DNA of 64,000 nucleotides from Flavobacterium endophyticum (lineage in GTDB: Bacteria; Bacteroidota; Bacteroidia; Flavobacteriales; Flavobacteriaceae): positions 62,001-126,000 of the forward strand of contig NZ_RBLC01000004.1 in NCBI RefSeq assembly GCF_003634455.1, in the 5' to 3' direction. The position numbers were made by a program, and so were the translations under genes. Under the pieces are notes generated by a model that made no database searches, had not been told where the DNA came from, and worked only from the letters and a program-made list of their open reading frames with translations. Positions 7,870-17,064 of this stretch are shown one piece after another; the stretch's first letter is position 1, and each line of letters begins with the position of its first letter.

Positions 7870-10314
7870 TTAATTATTTCCGATTCTGATTACATCTGCA
7901 AAAATTCCCGAAGCCGTTACCGCAGCACCAGCGCCAGCACCTTTTATGAGCAAAGGCTGGTCTACATAGCGGTCTGTGTAAAATAAGACGATATTGTCTT
8001 TTCCTTCCAGATTATAAAAAGGATGGTCTTTCGGAATAAATTGCAGGCTTACATTTGCTTTTCCGCTTTCAAATTCAGCAACATATTTCGGTCGGCAATC
8101 TTTTACTTTTGCTTCCTGAAGAATATCTTCAAAGTGAGAACTGTATGTTTTCAATGACTCAAAAAAATCATCCACTGAAACTGTTTCTAGGCATTCTTTA
8201 GGCAAGAAAGACTTGTTTTCAATTGCATCAATTTCCATCTCGTAATTGCTTTCACGAATCAGTATCAAGATCTTGCGCATGACATCAACGCCGCTCAAAT
8301 CAATTTTAGGATCGGGTTCAGTATAGCCTTCAGCCTGTGCTTGTTTTACAACATCATAGAACGAGTTTTCTTCGCTGAAATTATTAAAAATAAAGTTTAA
8401 GCTGCCTGATAAAACAGCTTGGATCTTATTGACTTTATCTCCCGAAGCTACTAGATTTTTTAGTGTGTCAATAATTGGCAATCCCGCACCAACATTGGTT
8501 TCAAATAAAAAAGGAGCGTTAAATTTCCGTGACAGTTTCTTTAGATTTTTATAATTCTCAAACGCAGAAGAACAAGCTATTTTATTGCAGGTAACAACCG
8601 AAATATTTTGTTTTAAATATTGATCATACGTCTGCGATATTGCTTCATTGGCCGTAACATCGACGAAAACGCTATTGCGTAAATTTAGTGCTTTGACTCT
8701 AGCAATGAAAACTTCTTTGTCGGCAGCTTCTCCTGAGTCTAGAATCGTTTTCCAATCTTTTAGAGCAATTCCTTCTTCATCAAAATACATTTTTCTTGAA
8801 TTAGAAAGTGCTATAACACGTGGATTTAGCTGTAAATTTTCTTTTAAATATTTTTGCTGCTGATAAATTTGATCAATGAACTTTTCTCCGACATTCCCAA
8901 CTCCCATGACAAAGAGATTGAGCTGTTTTATATCGTCTTCAAAGAACTTTTCATGAAGAGAATTCAGCGCCTTCTTAACGTCTTTTTGAGCAATTACGGC
9001 AGAAATATTTCTTTCAGAAGCGCCTTGTGCTATAGCACGAATATTCACGTTGTTTTTCCCTAGGGTGCTGAACATCTTGCCACTCAATCCTTGATGGTTT
9101 TTCATATTTTCTCCAACAACAGCAATAATAGACAGATTGTTCTCAACAAGACAAGGATCAATTTTCTTTTGAGAAATTTCAAATTCAAAAGCTGTATCAA
9201 TAGCAATTTTGGCATTTTCTGTATCAGCATCTTGGATTCCGAAACAGATGGAATGTTCAGAAGAAGCTTGCGTAATAAAAATTACGCTGATATTTTCTTT
9301 TGAAAGCACTTCAAATAATCGTTTGGAATAGCCCGCAACGCCTATAATTCCAGAACCTTCTACTGTCAAAAGCGAAATATTGCCAATATTGCTGATTCCT
9401 TTAATCGGGTTTCCATTGCCAGCATTGGCTTCAGAAGAAATATAAGTTCCGTCAAGCACAGGTTCGAAAGTATTTTTGATACGTATCGGTATGTTTTTAT
9501 TCAGCACGGGCTGGATGGTTGGCGGATAGAGCACTTTTGCCCCGAAATGTGATAATTCCATGGCTTCCTGATAGCTTATCTTTCCGATAGATTGGGCTTG
9601 GCTCACAATGTGCGGATTGGCTGTAAACATTCCGTTTACGTCGGTCCATATTTCTAGAATTGAAGCATCAATAGCTCCAGCTATAATAGCGGCTGTATAA
9701 TCGGAACCTCCGCGACCTAGCGTCGTTACATGTCCGTCATTAGAAGTAGCAATAAATCCTGGTAGAATTACAATTTCAGATTTAGTTTCTTTGAAGAAAT
9801 CAGCTATTAAATCATTAGTTAAGGAAAAATCGACAGTAGCTTTTCCAAAATGCTTATTCGTAATAATCAGTTCTCGGCTGTCTTTGAACATAGCATTTTT
9901 GTTTTTTTGCTTTACAGCTTCGGAAATAATGTAGGACGATAGCAATTCTCCAAAGCTTAAGATGGCATCAGAAGAGCGATTCGATACTTCTCCAAGCAAG
10001 AAACAACCGTCTAGCAAGGTTTCTACGTGATTGAGCATTCGTTTGACTTGGCTTAAAATCGCACTTTGATCGTTAATTAAAATCAGTTCTTTTATCGCTA
10101 GAATATGCCTGTCTTCGATCGTTTTTAAAATTTCTTTATATTGAATATCTTTTGAAGCGGCGAGAAGTGAGCCCTCTAATAACAAATCGGTTACTTTGCC
10201 AAAGGCAGAAACGACAACGGCCAAAGGTTCTTTTTCGTTTTCTAAAATAGTAATGACTTTTTGTATATTTTCGGCATTATTTACGGATGAGCCTCCGAAT
10301 TTTAATACTTTCAT
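7870..10314 (-). CDS. thrA: Bifunctional aspartokinase / homoserine dehydrogenase I
   Basis: An 814-residue fusion catalysing the first and third steps of the aspartate-to-homoserine route. The N-terminal aspartokinase starts with KFGGSSV (4-10), and GRGGSDYTAA lies further along. The middle holds the ACT regulatory domains (TVEGSGIIGVAGY; AVVGENMKNHQGLSGK), which sense threonine in related enzymes. The C-terminal homoserine dehydrogenase starts with the NAD(P) motif VMGVGNVG and has the ETNVGAGLP and LSGSLNFIFN signatures. Length and domain order match the E. coli ThrA/MetL class. It is the first gene of thrABC, 90 nt downstream of the leader-peptide stop. Confidence 0.96.
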   Translation of the reverse strand: MKVLKFGGSSVNNAENIQKVITILENEKEPLAVVVSAFGKVTDLLLEGSLLAASKDIQYKEILKTIEDRHILAIKELILINDQSAILSQVKRMLNHVETLLDGCFLLGEVSNRSSDAILSFGELLSSYIISEAVKQKNKNAMFKDSRELIITNKHFGKATVDFSLTNDLIADFFKETKSEIVILPGFIATSNDGHVTTLGRGGSDYTAAIIAGAIDASILEIWTDVNGMFTANPHIVSQAQSIGKISYQEAMELSHFGAKVLYPPTIQPVLNKNIPIRIKNTFEPVLDGTYISSEANAGNGNPIKGISNIGNISLLTVEGSGIIGVAGYSKRLFEVLSKENISVIFITQASSEHSICFGIQDADTENAKIAIDTAFEFEISQKKIDPCLVENNLSIIAVVGENMKNHQGLSGKMFSTLGKNNVNIRAIAQGASERNISAVIAQKDVKKALNSLHEKFFEDDIKQLNLFVMGVGNVGEKFIDQIYQQQKYLKENLQLNPRVIALSNSRKMYFDEEGIALKDWKTILDSGEAADKEVFIARVKALNLRNSVFVDVTANEAISQTYDQYLKQNISVVTCNKIACSSAFENYKNLKKLSRKFNAPFLFETNVGAGLPIIDTLKNLVASGDKVNKIQAVLSGSLNFIFNNFSEENSFYDVVKQAQAEGYTEPDPKIDLSGVDVMRKILILIRESNYEMEIDAIENKSFLPKECLETVSVDDFFESLKTYSSHFEDILQEAKVKDCRPKYVAEFESGKANVSLQFIPKDHPFYNLEGKDNIVLFYTDRYVDQPLLIKGAGAGAAVTASGIFADVIRIGNN

Positions 10315-10360
10315 CTTGATGTATGTTGAGAATGAATAAATAGTTGAAGTCTTTATTTTG

Positions 10361-10373
10361 AAAAAAATAAAAA
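10361..10373 (-). promoter_or_regulatory. U-rich run in the thr leader, possible terminator tail
   Basis: In the transcript sense this reads as five U, an A, then seven U, about 32 nt after the leader-peptide stop and 47 nt before the thrA ATG. A run of this kind is expected at an attenuation site. I could not find a convincing GC-rich hairpin directly ahead of it. The nearest is the short AACCCC/GGGGTT stem at the leader stop codon, so the role is inferred. Confidence 0.35.
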
Positions 10374-10404
10374 CAGGTCGCGATGGTATGTAGATAGAAA
10401 ACCC

Positions 10405-10494
10405 CTAAGGGGTTGTTGTAGTTGTAGCAACAGTCGTTACTGCCGAAGAAGAGGCAGTAAATTGTGAAGTGATTGTGTTGCTGTTAACTAACAT
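10405..10494 (-). CDS. Threonine-rich leader peptide of the thr operon (candidate attenuator)
   Basis: An ATG at 10494 opens a 29-codon frame ending in TAG at 10405-10407, immediately upstream of thrA on the same strand. Ten of 29 codons are Thr, and the C-terminus reads V-T-T-V-A followed by five consecutive Thr and Pro. Two Ser-rich stretches, three Val and one Ile are also present. This is the design of ThrL, in which ribosome stalling on Thr (and Ile in E. coli) codons controls read-through into thrABC. Possible RNA pairings are AGCAACA with TGTTGCT, the nested ACTGCC/GGCAGT hairpin, and AACCCC-TTA-GGGGTT over the stop codon. The composition is very unlikely by chance. The mechanism is inferred from the E. 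coli paradigm. Confidence 0.82.
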   Translation of the reverse strand: MLVNSNTITSQFTASSSAVTTVATTTTTP

Positions 10495-10512
10495 ATAAGA
10501 ATTTATTCAAAA

Positions 10513-10520
10513 CAAATATA
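10513..10520 (-). promoter_or_regulatory. Candidate -7 promoter element of the thr operon
   Basis: TATATTTG matches TAnnTTTG exactly and ends 18 nt before the leader-peptide ATG. The 5' untranslated region would then be only about a dozen nucleotides, and the leader peptide the first thing translated. No clear -33 TTG. Confidence 0.5.
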
Positions 10521-10724
10521 ATACTTTGATTTATTACTTTTAAATTAACATATGTTTTTAGTAATATATTTGTTTTTAGCTATTTATTTTACGGTATTAC
10601 TATTTTAAATATTGAAATTAAATCATAATACTAAAATCTCCTCTCAAATAGCTATAATCTTATCCACAATAGTTGCTTTTTTGATAGTATTTGCGGAATT
10701 TTGAGGCATCAATAATCAAATAAA

Positions 10725-12233
10725 ATGGACAATACACATTATATAAGCGCAGAGTTACTTTCTATAGAAAATTTAGACGAGATTATTAACCATAATAAGA
10801 CATTGGCCTTGTCTGAAGAAGCAAAAGTCAATATCCAGAAATGCCGCGAATATCTTGACAAAAAGATGGAATCTCATGAAGAGCCGATTTATGGAATCAA
10901 TACCGGTTTCGGTTCTTTATACAACATAAAAATTTCAAACGAAAATCTTACCAAACTACAGGAAAACCTAATGAAATCTCATGCCTGCGGGACAGGAGAG
11001 GAGGTTCCAAGAGAAATCGTAAAAATGATGCTTTTGCTGAAAATCCAATCATTGAGTTACGGTTATTCTGGCGTACAATTGGAAACTGTAGAACGCTTGA
11101 TTGATTTTTACAACAATGATGTTTTTCCTATTGTTTACGAACTAGGCTCGCTAGGAGCTTCGGGAGATTTAGCGCCTTTGGCTCATCTTTCTCTGCCTTT
11201 GATAGGGGAAGGGGAAGTGTATTTTAATGATAAAAAGCACAATGCTATCGATGTCTTGAATCATTTTGGATGGAGTCCGATTCAGTTAAAATCGAAAGAA
11301 GGTCTGGCATTGCTAAACGGAACACAGTTTATGAATGCATATGGTGCGCATATTTTGATCAAAGCAGCAAAGTATTCTTATCTGGCAGATTTAATAGGAA
11401 CCATTTCTCTAGAAGGTTTTGATGGAAGAATCGAGCCTTTTAATGAATTGATTCATTTTATCCGTCCACACAAAGGACAAATTGTTACTGCAAAAAGAGT
11501 GGCTGATTTTCTAGAAGGAAGCGAAATCATTACCCAAAAGAAACAACACGTACAAGACCCATATTCTTTCCGTTGTATTCCACAAGTACATGGTGCTTCG
11601 AAAGATGCAATTGATTATGTGAAGAAAGTATTTAAGACAGAAATCAATTCGGTTACTGATAATCCGAATGTTTTTATAGAAAGCGACCAGATCATTTCAG
11701 GAGGTAATTTCCACGGGCAGCCATTGGCTTTAGCTTTAGATTTCTTGTCTATTGCTTTGGCTGAACTAGGAAGCATTTCTGAAAGAAGAACCTATCAATT
11801 AATTTCTGGCTTGAGAGGCTTGCCAGCCTTTTTAGTTGATAATCCAGGCTTGAATTCAGGATTTATGATTCCGCAATATACTGCGGCCAGTATCGTAAGC
11901 CAAAATAAGCAGCTAGCAACTCCTGCAAGCATTGATAGTATTGTTTCATCAAACGGGCAGGAAGATCATGTGAGCATGGGAGCCAACGGAGCAACAAAAG
12001 CATTACGAATCATGGACAATCTGGAGCGAATTTTAGCTATAGAATTGATGAATGCTTCGCAAGCAATTCACTTCAGAGAGCCTTTAAAATCAAGCGATTT
12101 TATCGAAATGTTCCTGAAAACCTACAGAGAGGAAGTGCCTTTAGTTAGTGAAGATCGTATCTTGCATTATGATATCGAAAAAACTATCGCATTTTTAAAA
12201 AGCTTCCAGATAGATGAAAGTGCTCAAAACTAA
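10725..12233 (+). CDS. hutH: Histidine ammonia-lyase
   Basis: Deaminates histidine to urocanate. The 502-residue length fits the family. The ASG triad that cyclises to the MIO cofactor is at 145-147 within GSLGASGDLAPLAH. The substrate loop IYGINTGFG is at about 55-63, and SHACGTG near 85 carries the His typical of histidine rather than tyrosine lyases. No other hut genes are near, so the degradation pathway is split or the gene stands alone. It is followed by a strong hairpin terminator. An alternative is another aromatic amino acid lyase of the same fold, but the SH pair favours histidine. Confidence 0.9.
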   Translation: MDNTHYISAELLSIENLDEIINHNKTLALSEEAKVNIQKCREYLDKKMESHEEPIYGINTGFGSLYNIKISNENLTKLQENLMKSHACGTGEEVPREIVKMMLLLKIQSLSYGYSGVQLETVERLIDFYNNDVFPIVYELGSLGASGDLAPLAHLSLPLIGEGEVYFNDKKHNAIDVLNHFGWSPIQLKSKEGLALLNGTQFMNAYGAHILIKAAKYSYLADLIGTISLEGFDGRIEPFNELIHFIRPHKGQIVTAKRVADFLEGSEIITQKKQHVQDPYSFRCIPQVHGASKDAIDYVKKVFKTEINSVTDNPNVFIESDQIISGGNFHGQPLALALDFLSIALAELGSISERRTYQLISGLRGLPAFLVDNPGLNSGFMIPQYTAASIVSQNKQLATPASIDSIVSSNGQEDHVSMGANGATKALRIMDNLERILAIELMNASQAIHFREPLKSSDFIEMFLKTYREEVPLVSEDRILHYDIEKTIAFLKSFQIDESAQN

Positions 12234-12247
12234 AAACATAGCATTAT

Positions 12248-12276
12248 AAAAAAAGTTGGCTTAAGCCAACTTTTTT
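12248..12276. terminator. Bidirectional terminator between hutH and the DUF421 gene
   Basis: A perfect palindrome AAGTTGGC-TTAA-GCCAACTT is flanked by A-run on one side and T-run on the other, so it can end both convergent transcripts. Confidence 0.85.
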
Positions 12277-12280
12277 ATTT

Positions 12281-12796
12281 TTAATCTATTCCGTTTAAGG
12301 ATTTATGGTTTCTTTTTCTCTTGTAATGCGTCTGTTTCAAATTTTCATTACCAGAGATAATACTGATGTTTCCGTCAATTTCTAAAATCGCCAGCTTTAC
12401 ATCTTTATAATATTCAACTCCGTGTTCGTGCATCGCTTCGGTCAATTCTTCAGAAGTAATATCCAGTCGAGCTAAGGTTTTAAAATCAATCTTTCCGTTG
12501 TGGACTAATATTTCTGGTTTTTGCTGCAATAAATTATTTAATCCTTTGTAGCGGAACATCAACTTTTTCAGTATAAAATTTACTAGGAATAAAGCGCCTG
12601 CCGCTATAAGTCCGCCCCAAAGCGAAGTATCGCTTCCGACCATTGCATTTTGGACGGAGTTGCTGATGAGCAAAATCAAGATGACATCGGCTGTATTTAA
12701 CTGCGATAATTCTTTTTTCCCGAAAACCCTCAAGGCGATAACCATAAAAAAATATACGGCGATGCTTCTCAGTATTATGTCAAGGTAGGGATTCAT
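12281..12796 (-). CDS. DUF421 (YetF-like) membrane protein
   Basis: A 171-residue protein with three N-terminal membrane helices (about residues 5-25, 33-52, 56-75) and a small soluble C-terminal domain. FGKKELSQLNTADVILILLISN is the typical DUF421/YetF sequence. The biological role is unknown; Bacillus relatives are membrane proteins linked to spores or stress. I chose the ATG at 12796 over a GTG at 12805 because its T overlaps the rimK stop (TAATG), which implies translational coupling with the ligase gene upstream. Confidence 0.85.
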   Translation of the reverse strand: MNPYLDIILRSIAVYFFMVIALRVFGKKELSQLNTADVILILLISNSVQNAMVGSDTSLWGGLIAAGALFLVNFILKKLMFRYKGLNNLLQQKPEILVHNGKIDFKTLARLDITSEELTEAMHEHGVEYYKDVKLAILEIDGNISIISGNENLKQTHYKRKRNHKSLNGID

Positions 12797-14166
12797 TATT
12801 TCCACTTGAAGTTTTTCTCAATCGCTTTGATCATTTCTCCGGCAATATCTTTATTGGTAGCTCCTTCAATACCTTCTAATCCTGGAGAGGAATTTACTTC
12901 CAACAAAAGCGGACCTTTTGAAGAACGAATAATATCGACGCCAGCAACTTTTAGGTTCATTGCCTTAGCAGCTTTGATAGCGATTCTTTTCTCTTCTGAA
13001 GTTACTTTGATAATCGAAGCAGTACCTCCAAGGTGAATATTTGCCCTGAATTCTCCTGGCAAAGCCTCTCTTTGAATGGCAGCCACTACTTTTCCGTCAA
13101 TTACGAAACAGCGAATATCTTTACCGTTGGCTTCTTTGATGAATTCTTGAACTAATATATTTGCATTTAAGCTTTTAAAAGCATTGATAACACTTTCTGC
13201 CGCTTTTTTGGTTTCTGCCAAAACGACACCTTTTCCTTGCGTTCCTTCTAATAATTTTACGATTAGGGGAGAACCGCCAACCATTTTAATCAAATCGTCG
13301 GTATCTAAAGGCGAATTAGCAAATCCTGTGGTCGGAATATCAACGCCATGATTAAGCAATAATTGCAACGAATATAGCTTATCGCGCGATTGCGTAATTG
13401 CAGAAGCGGAATTTAAACAGAAAACTTTCATCGCCTCAAATTGGCGTGTCAGAGCACAACCATAGAAAGTAATGCTTGGACGAATCCTAGGAATTACGGC
13501 ATCAAAATCACTTAATATTTTTCCGCCGCGATAATGAATTTCTGGCTTAGTCGCATCTAACTTCATGTAACATTCCTTAATATTTAGGAAATGCATTTCA
13601 TGGCCTCGCATTTCGCCCGCTTCCATGATTCTTTTGTTCGAATATAATTCTGGATTGCTAGCCAGAAGTCCTATTTTAAGGCCTGTCTTTGCTTTTTCAG
13701 AATTGTGATAGAGCTCTTTTAATGTTTCGCTGGAAGGCTGTCCCAATAAATATTTTTGTTCCGGATCGACCAAGACACGTCCGCTCATGGCTTCACGACC
13801 CAAAAGCATACGAAAACCCATGGAGTCTCTATTGGTCAAAGTCATTTCAATAGGCCATTTATTCTCTCCGAAATCTAAGGTTGTACGGATGACATAGCGC
13901 TGTTCGCGGAATCCGCTGGAGCTTTTTACAATTCGTTTGTCAACCAAAGGTGCCTCGCAATGAATAATCGTCTTCAGATTGTTCTGGATCGGGTTGATAT
14001 CAAACTTTACCCAGTTTTCGCCATCTTTAACAAAAGGAGCGATGTTAACTGCATGAAGGGCAGAAGTTTTTGCGCCAGAATCAACGCGGGCTTTAATGGT
14101 AGGAATTCCTAGTTCTGGAAACGAGCACCATTCTTCGCTTCCAAGGATAACTTTATTTGCGGACAT
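12796..14166 (-). CDS. rimK: RimK-type glutamate ligase with fused N-terminal retropepsin-like domain
   Basis: A 456-residue two-domain protein from the ATG at 14166; the frame extends to a TTG at 14187. Residues about 3-145 form the domain annotated as ATP-dependent zinc protease (PF05618), now regarded as RimB-like and retropepsin-like, with the signature [11 protein letters not shown] at 29-39. Residues about 161-456 form an ATP-grasp ligase of the RimK family ([53 protein letters not shown]). RimK adds glutamates to ribosomal protein S6. In Pseudomonas, RimB is a separate protease that acts on the modified protein. The DUF421 gene follows with a TAATG overlap. Confidence 0.85.
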   Translation of the reverse strand: MSANKVILGSEEWCSFPELGIPTIKARVDSGAKTSALHAVNIAPFVKDGENWVKFDINPIQNNLKTIIHCEAPLVDKRIVKSSSGFREQRYVIRTTLDFGENKWPIEMTLTNRDSMGFRMLLGREAMSGRVLVDPEQKYLLGQPSSETLKELYHNSEKAKTGLKIGLLASNPELYSNKRIMEAGEMRGHEMHFLNIKECYMKLDATKPEIHYRGGKILSDFDAVIPRIRPSITFYGCALTRQFEAMKVFCLNSASAITQSRDKLYSLQLLLNHGVDIPTTGFANSPLDTDDLIKMVGGSPLIVKLLEGTQGKGVVLAETKKAAESVINAFKSLNANILVQEFIKEANGKDIRCFVIDGKVVAAIQREALPGEFRANIHLGGTASIIKVTSEEKRIAIKAAKAMNLKVAGVDIIRSSKGPLLLEVNSSPGLEGIEGATNKDIAGEMIKAIEKNFKWK

Positions 14167-14256
14167 AGTAAATATTGATTGAAACAATAAACTAAAGTAC
14201 TACTTATTTTAGAATGAAATAATAAATTTCCGTAATTATTATAAAAAGAAACCTAC

Positions 14257-16803
14257 TTAATTAGTAGGTTTTTCAGCTTTTTTGACTTCAACAGTAAGTT
14301 CTTGAGAAGTGTCGTCCAAATCCATAAAGATTAGGTCGCCGCTGCTTATTTTAGAAGTGATAATCTCTTCTGCAAGCGCATCTTCAACATATTTCTGAAT
14401 CGCTCTTTTCAAAGGTCTAGCCCCGAATTGTTTGTCGAAACCTTTCTCAGCAATAAACGCCTTGGCTTTGTCAGACAATTCTAGGTTATAGCCTAATTCA
14501 GCGATTCTTGCATATAGTTTTTTCAATTCGATTTCGATAATCAAATCGATATGTTCCTTTTCAAGAGCATTGAATACGATAACGTCGTCAATTCTGTTCA
14601 AGAATTCTGGAGCGAAAGCTTTTTTCAAAGCATTTTCAATAATACTCTTAGAGTTCTCATCGGTTTGAGAAATTTTAGCGGCAGTTCCAAAACCAACGCC
14701 TTGTCCGAAATCCTTTAATTGACGCGCACCGACATTTGATGTCATGATGATGATCGTATTTTTAAAATCGATTTTGCGACCTAAGCTGTCCGTTAAGAAT
14801 CCATCGTCTAAAACTTGAAGCATCATGTTGAAAACATCAGGATGTGCTTTTTCGATCTCATCTAGAAGTACAACACAATATGGTTTTCTACGCACTTTTT
14901 CTGTCAATTGACCGCCTTCTTCATAACCAACGTATCCTGGAGGCGCTCCAACTAATCTAGAAATCGCGAATTTCTCCATGTATTCGCTCATATCAATGCG
15001 AACCAAAGCATCTTCAGAATCAAACAATTCTTTAGCCAAGACTTTAGCTAATTGTGTTTTACCGACACCTGTCTGTCCTAAGAAAATAAAAGAACCAATC
15101 GGACGGTTAGGATCTTTCAATCCCGCACGATTTCTTTGGATAGAACGAGCAATTTTTAGCACTGCTTCTTTTTGTCCAATTACCTTATTTTCAATAAGTT
15201 CTGGTAATTTAGCTAATTTATTGCTTTCAGTCTGAGCAATTCGGTTTACAGGAATTCCAGACATCATAGAAACAACATCAGCAACATTATCTTCGGTTAC
15301 TTGGATACGGTTATTTTTAGAATCTTCCTCCCATTGTTCTTGGGCAATTGCCAAATCTTTTTCGATACGTTTTTCATCATCGCGAAGCTTGGCAGCTTCT
15401 TCATATTTCTGCTTTTTGACAACAGTATTTTTCAATTCTCGCACTTCTTCCAACTGACGCTCTAAATCCAAAATTTGTTTTGGAACATCAATGTTTGTAA
15501 TGTGGACACGAGAACCCGCTTCATCTAAAGCATCAATCGCTTTGTCCGGAAGAAAACGCTCTGACATATATCTGTCAGTCAACTTAACGCAAGCTTCGAT
15601 AGCTTCATCTGTATAAGTTACGTTATGGTGATCTTCGTATTTGTTTTTGATGTTATTCAAAATCGTAATCGTTTCTGCAACAGAAGTCGGTTCAACGATA
15701 ACTTTTTGGAAACGTCTTTCTAAAGCGCCATCTTTCTCGATATATTGACGGTATTCGTCAAGCGTAGTAGCTCCAATGCATTGGATTTCGCCTCTTGCCA
15801 AAGCTGGCTTAAACATATTAGAAGCATCAAGCGATCCTGTAGCACCGCCAGCACCTACAATAGTATGAATCTCATCAATAAAAAGAATAATATCGTCATT
15901 CTTCTCAAGTTCGTTCATTACGGCTTTCATACGTTCTTCAAACTGACCGCGGTATTTTGTTCCGGCAACTAAGCTAGCCAGGTCAAGTGTTACGACGCGT
16001 TTGTTGAATAATATACGAGATACTTTCTTTTGGATGATTCTCAAAGCAAGTCCTTCTGCAATTGCAGATTTACCAACTCCAGGCTCTCCAATCAAAAGAG
16101 GGTTGTTCTTTTTTCTACGGCTTAAAATCTGCGAAACACGCTCGATTTCTTTCTCACGTCCAACAACAGGATCTAGTTTTCCTTCTTCTGCCATTTCGGT
16201 CAAATCACGTCCAAAATTATCAAGAACCGGGGTTTTTGATTTTTTGTTGGATTTGCTCGCCGGCGTATTGAAAGCACCTTCTTTTAAGCTGTCATCTTGT
16301 CCTGAATCATCATTGTAAGATTCGTTTTTTGGCAAGTCATTCAAAAATTCTTCTTCGCTGTTTGGTGTCATATTCAAGTATTGTTCTTTAGCTACGTCAT
16401 AGTCGATTTTCATCTTATTCAGCAGCTTGGTTGTGGGATCATTTTCGTTTCTCAAAATGCACAATAATAGGTGTGCGGTACTAATAGAAGGGCTCTGGAA
16501 AACTTTAGCTTCAAGATAAGTCGTCTTCAAGGCTCTTTCCGCCTGACGGGTCAAATGAAGGTTCTTTTTTTCATTACTGGCTTCAACATTAGGGTTTGCA
16601 GGGCTTAATATTTCGACTTTTCTGCGCAAATGCTCTAAATCTATTGATAAATTATTCAGTATATTTATTGCTTTACCGTTACCATCTCTTAATATCCCCA
16701 ACATTAGATGTTCCGTTCCAATAAAGTCATGGCCCAAACGGAGCGCCTCTTCTTTACTGTAAGTGATTACATCTTTTACTCTTGGTGAAAAATTATCATC
16801 CAT
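14257..16803 (-). CDS. clpC: ATP-dependent Clp protease ATPase subunit ClpC
   Basis: An 848-residue HSP100 unfoldase starting at the ATG 16803 ([13 protein letters not shown]); the frame runs on to a TTG at 16854 that is not family-like. The two N-terminal Clp_N repeats come first ([26 protein letters not shown], then [11 protein letters not shown]). AAA1 has Walker A GEPGVGKS at about 239-246. A coiled-coil middle region with a UVR-like motif ([15 protein letters not shown]) follows, then AAA2 with GQTGVGKT and a ClpB_D2-small C-terminal domain. The middle length and UVR motif support ClpC rather than ClpB. It partners ClpP for protein quality control and faces gyrA across a divergent gap. 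Confidence 0.93.
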   Translation of the reverse strand: MDDNFSPRVKDVITYSKEEALRLGHDFIGTEHLMLGILRDGNGKAINILNNLSIDLEHLRRKVEILSPANPNVEASNEKKNLHLTRQAERALKTTYLEAKVFQSPSISTAHLLLCILRNENDPTTKLLNKMKIDYDVAKEQYLNMTPNSEEEFLNDLPKNESYNDDSGQDDSLKEGAFNTPASKSNKKSKTPVLDNFGRDLTEMAEEGKLDPVVGREKEIERVSQILSRRKKNNPLLIGEPGVGKSAIAEGLALRIIQKKVSRILFNKRVVTLDLASLVAGTKYRGQFEERMKAVMNELEKNDDIILFIDEIHTIVGAGGATGSLDASNMFKPALARGEIQCIGATTLDEYRQYIEKDGALERRFQKVIVEPTSVAETITILNNIKNKYEDHHNVTYTDEAIEACVKLTDRYMSERFLPDKAIDALDEAGSRVHITNIDVPKQILDLERQLEEVRELKNTVVKKQKYEEAAKLRDDEKRIEKDLAIAQEQWEEDSKNNRIQVTEDNVADVVSMMSGIPVNRIAQTESNKLAKLPELIENKVIGQKEAVLKIARSIQRNRAGLKDPNRPIGSFIFLGQTGVGKTQLAKVLAKELFDSEDALVRIDMSEYMEKFAISRLVGAPPGYVGYEEGGQLTEKVRRKPYCVVLLDEIEKAHPDVFNMMLQVLDDGFLTDSLGRKIDFKNTIIIMTSNVGARQLKDFGQGVGFGTAAKISQTDENSKSIIENALKKAFAPEFLNRIDDVIVFNALEKEHIDLIIEIELKKLYARIAELGYNLELSDKAKAFIAEKGFDKQFGARPLKRAIQKYVEDALAEEIITSKISSGDLIFMDLDDTSQELTVEVKKAEKPTN

Positions 16804-16930
16804 AATATAAAATATTGGTCTTGTAAATTTAGTGAATTTGTTGAGTAAATACAAAAATCATACCCTGACATAAGTACTGACAGCTAAGTGACAAAAAAAT
16901 ACTCAGAAATAAAAAAATATCTGAAAATTT

Positions 16931-16969
16931 ATTTATCAACTACAAAGTAGCTTTTTTATGTTGATAAAT
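16931..16969. repeat. Perfect 10-bp inverted repeat between clpC and gyrA
   Basis: Arms ATTTATCAAC (16931-16940) and GTTGATAAAT (16960-16969) are exactly complementary with a 19 nt spacer that itself starts with a small CTAC-AAA-GTAG hairpin. It sits in the divergent promoter region of clpC and gyrA, so an operator for one or both is plausible. It does not match the CIRCE/HrcA sequence. Confidence 0.5.
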
Positions 16970-17064
16970 CACTGAAATTAGTGTTAAAAAATGCGATGAA
17001 AAAGTTCTGAAATGCGTATATTGGCACGTTTTGAAACAAATTTAATTTTTTAATATAAATACTT

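Noticed and set aside
10361..10380. Classical GC-rich terminator hairpin directly before the U-run in the thr leader
   Set aside because: No strong stem found by eye; only the U-run and the earlier stem at the stop codon are supported.
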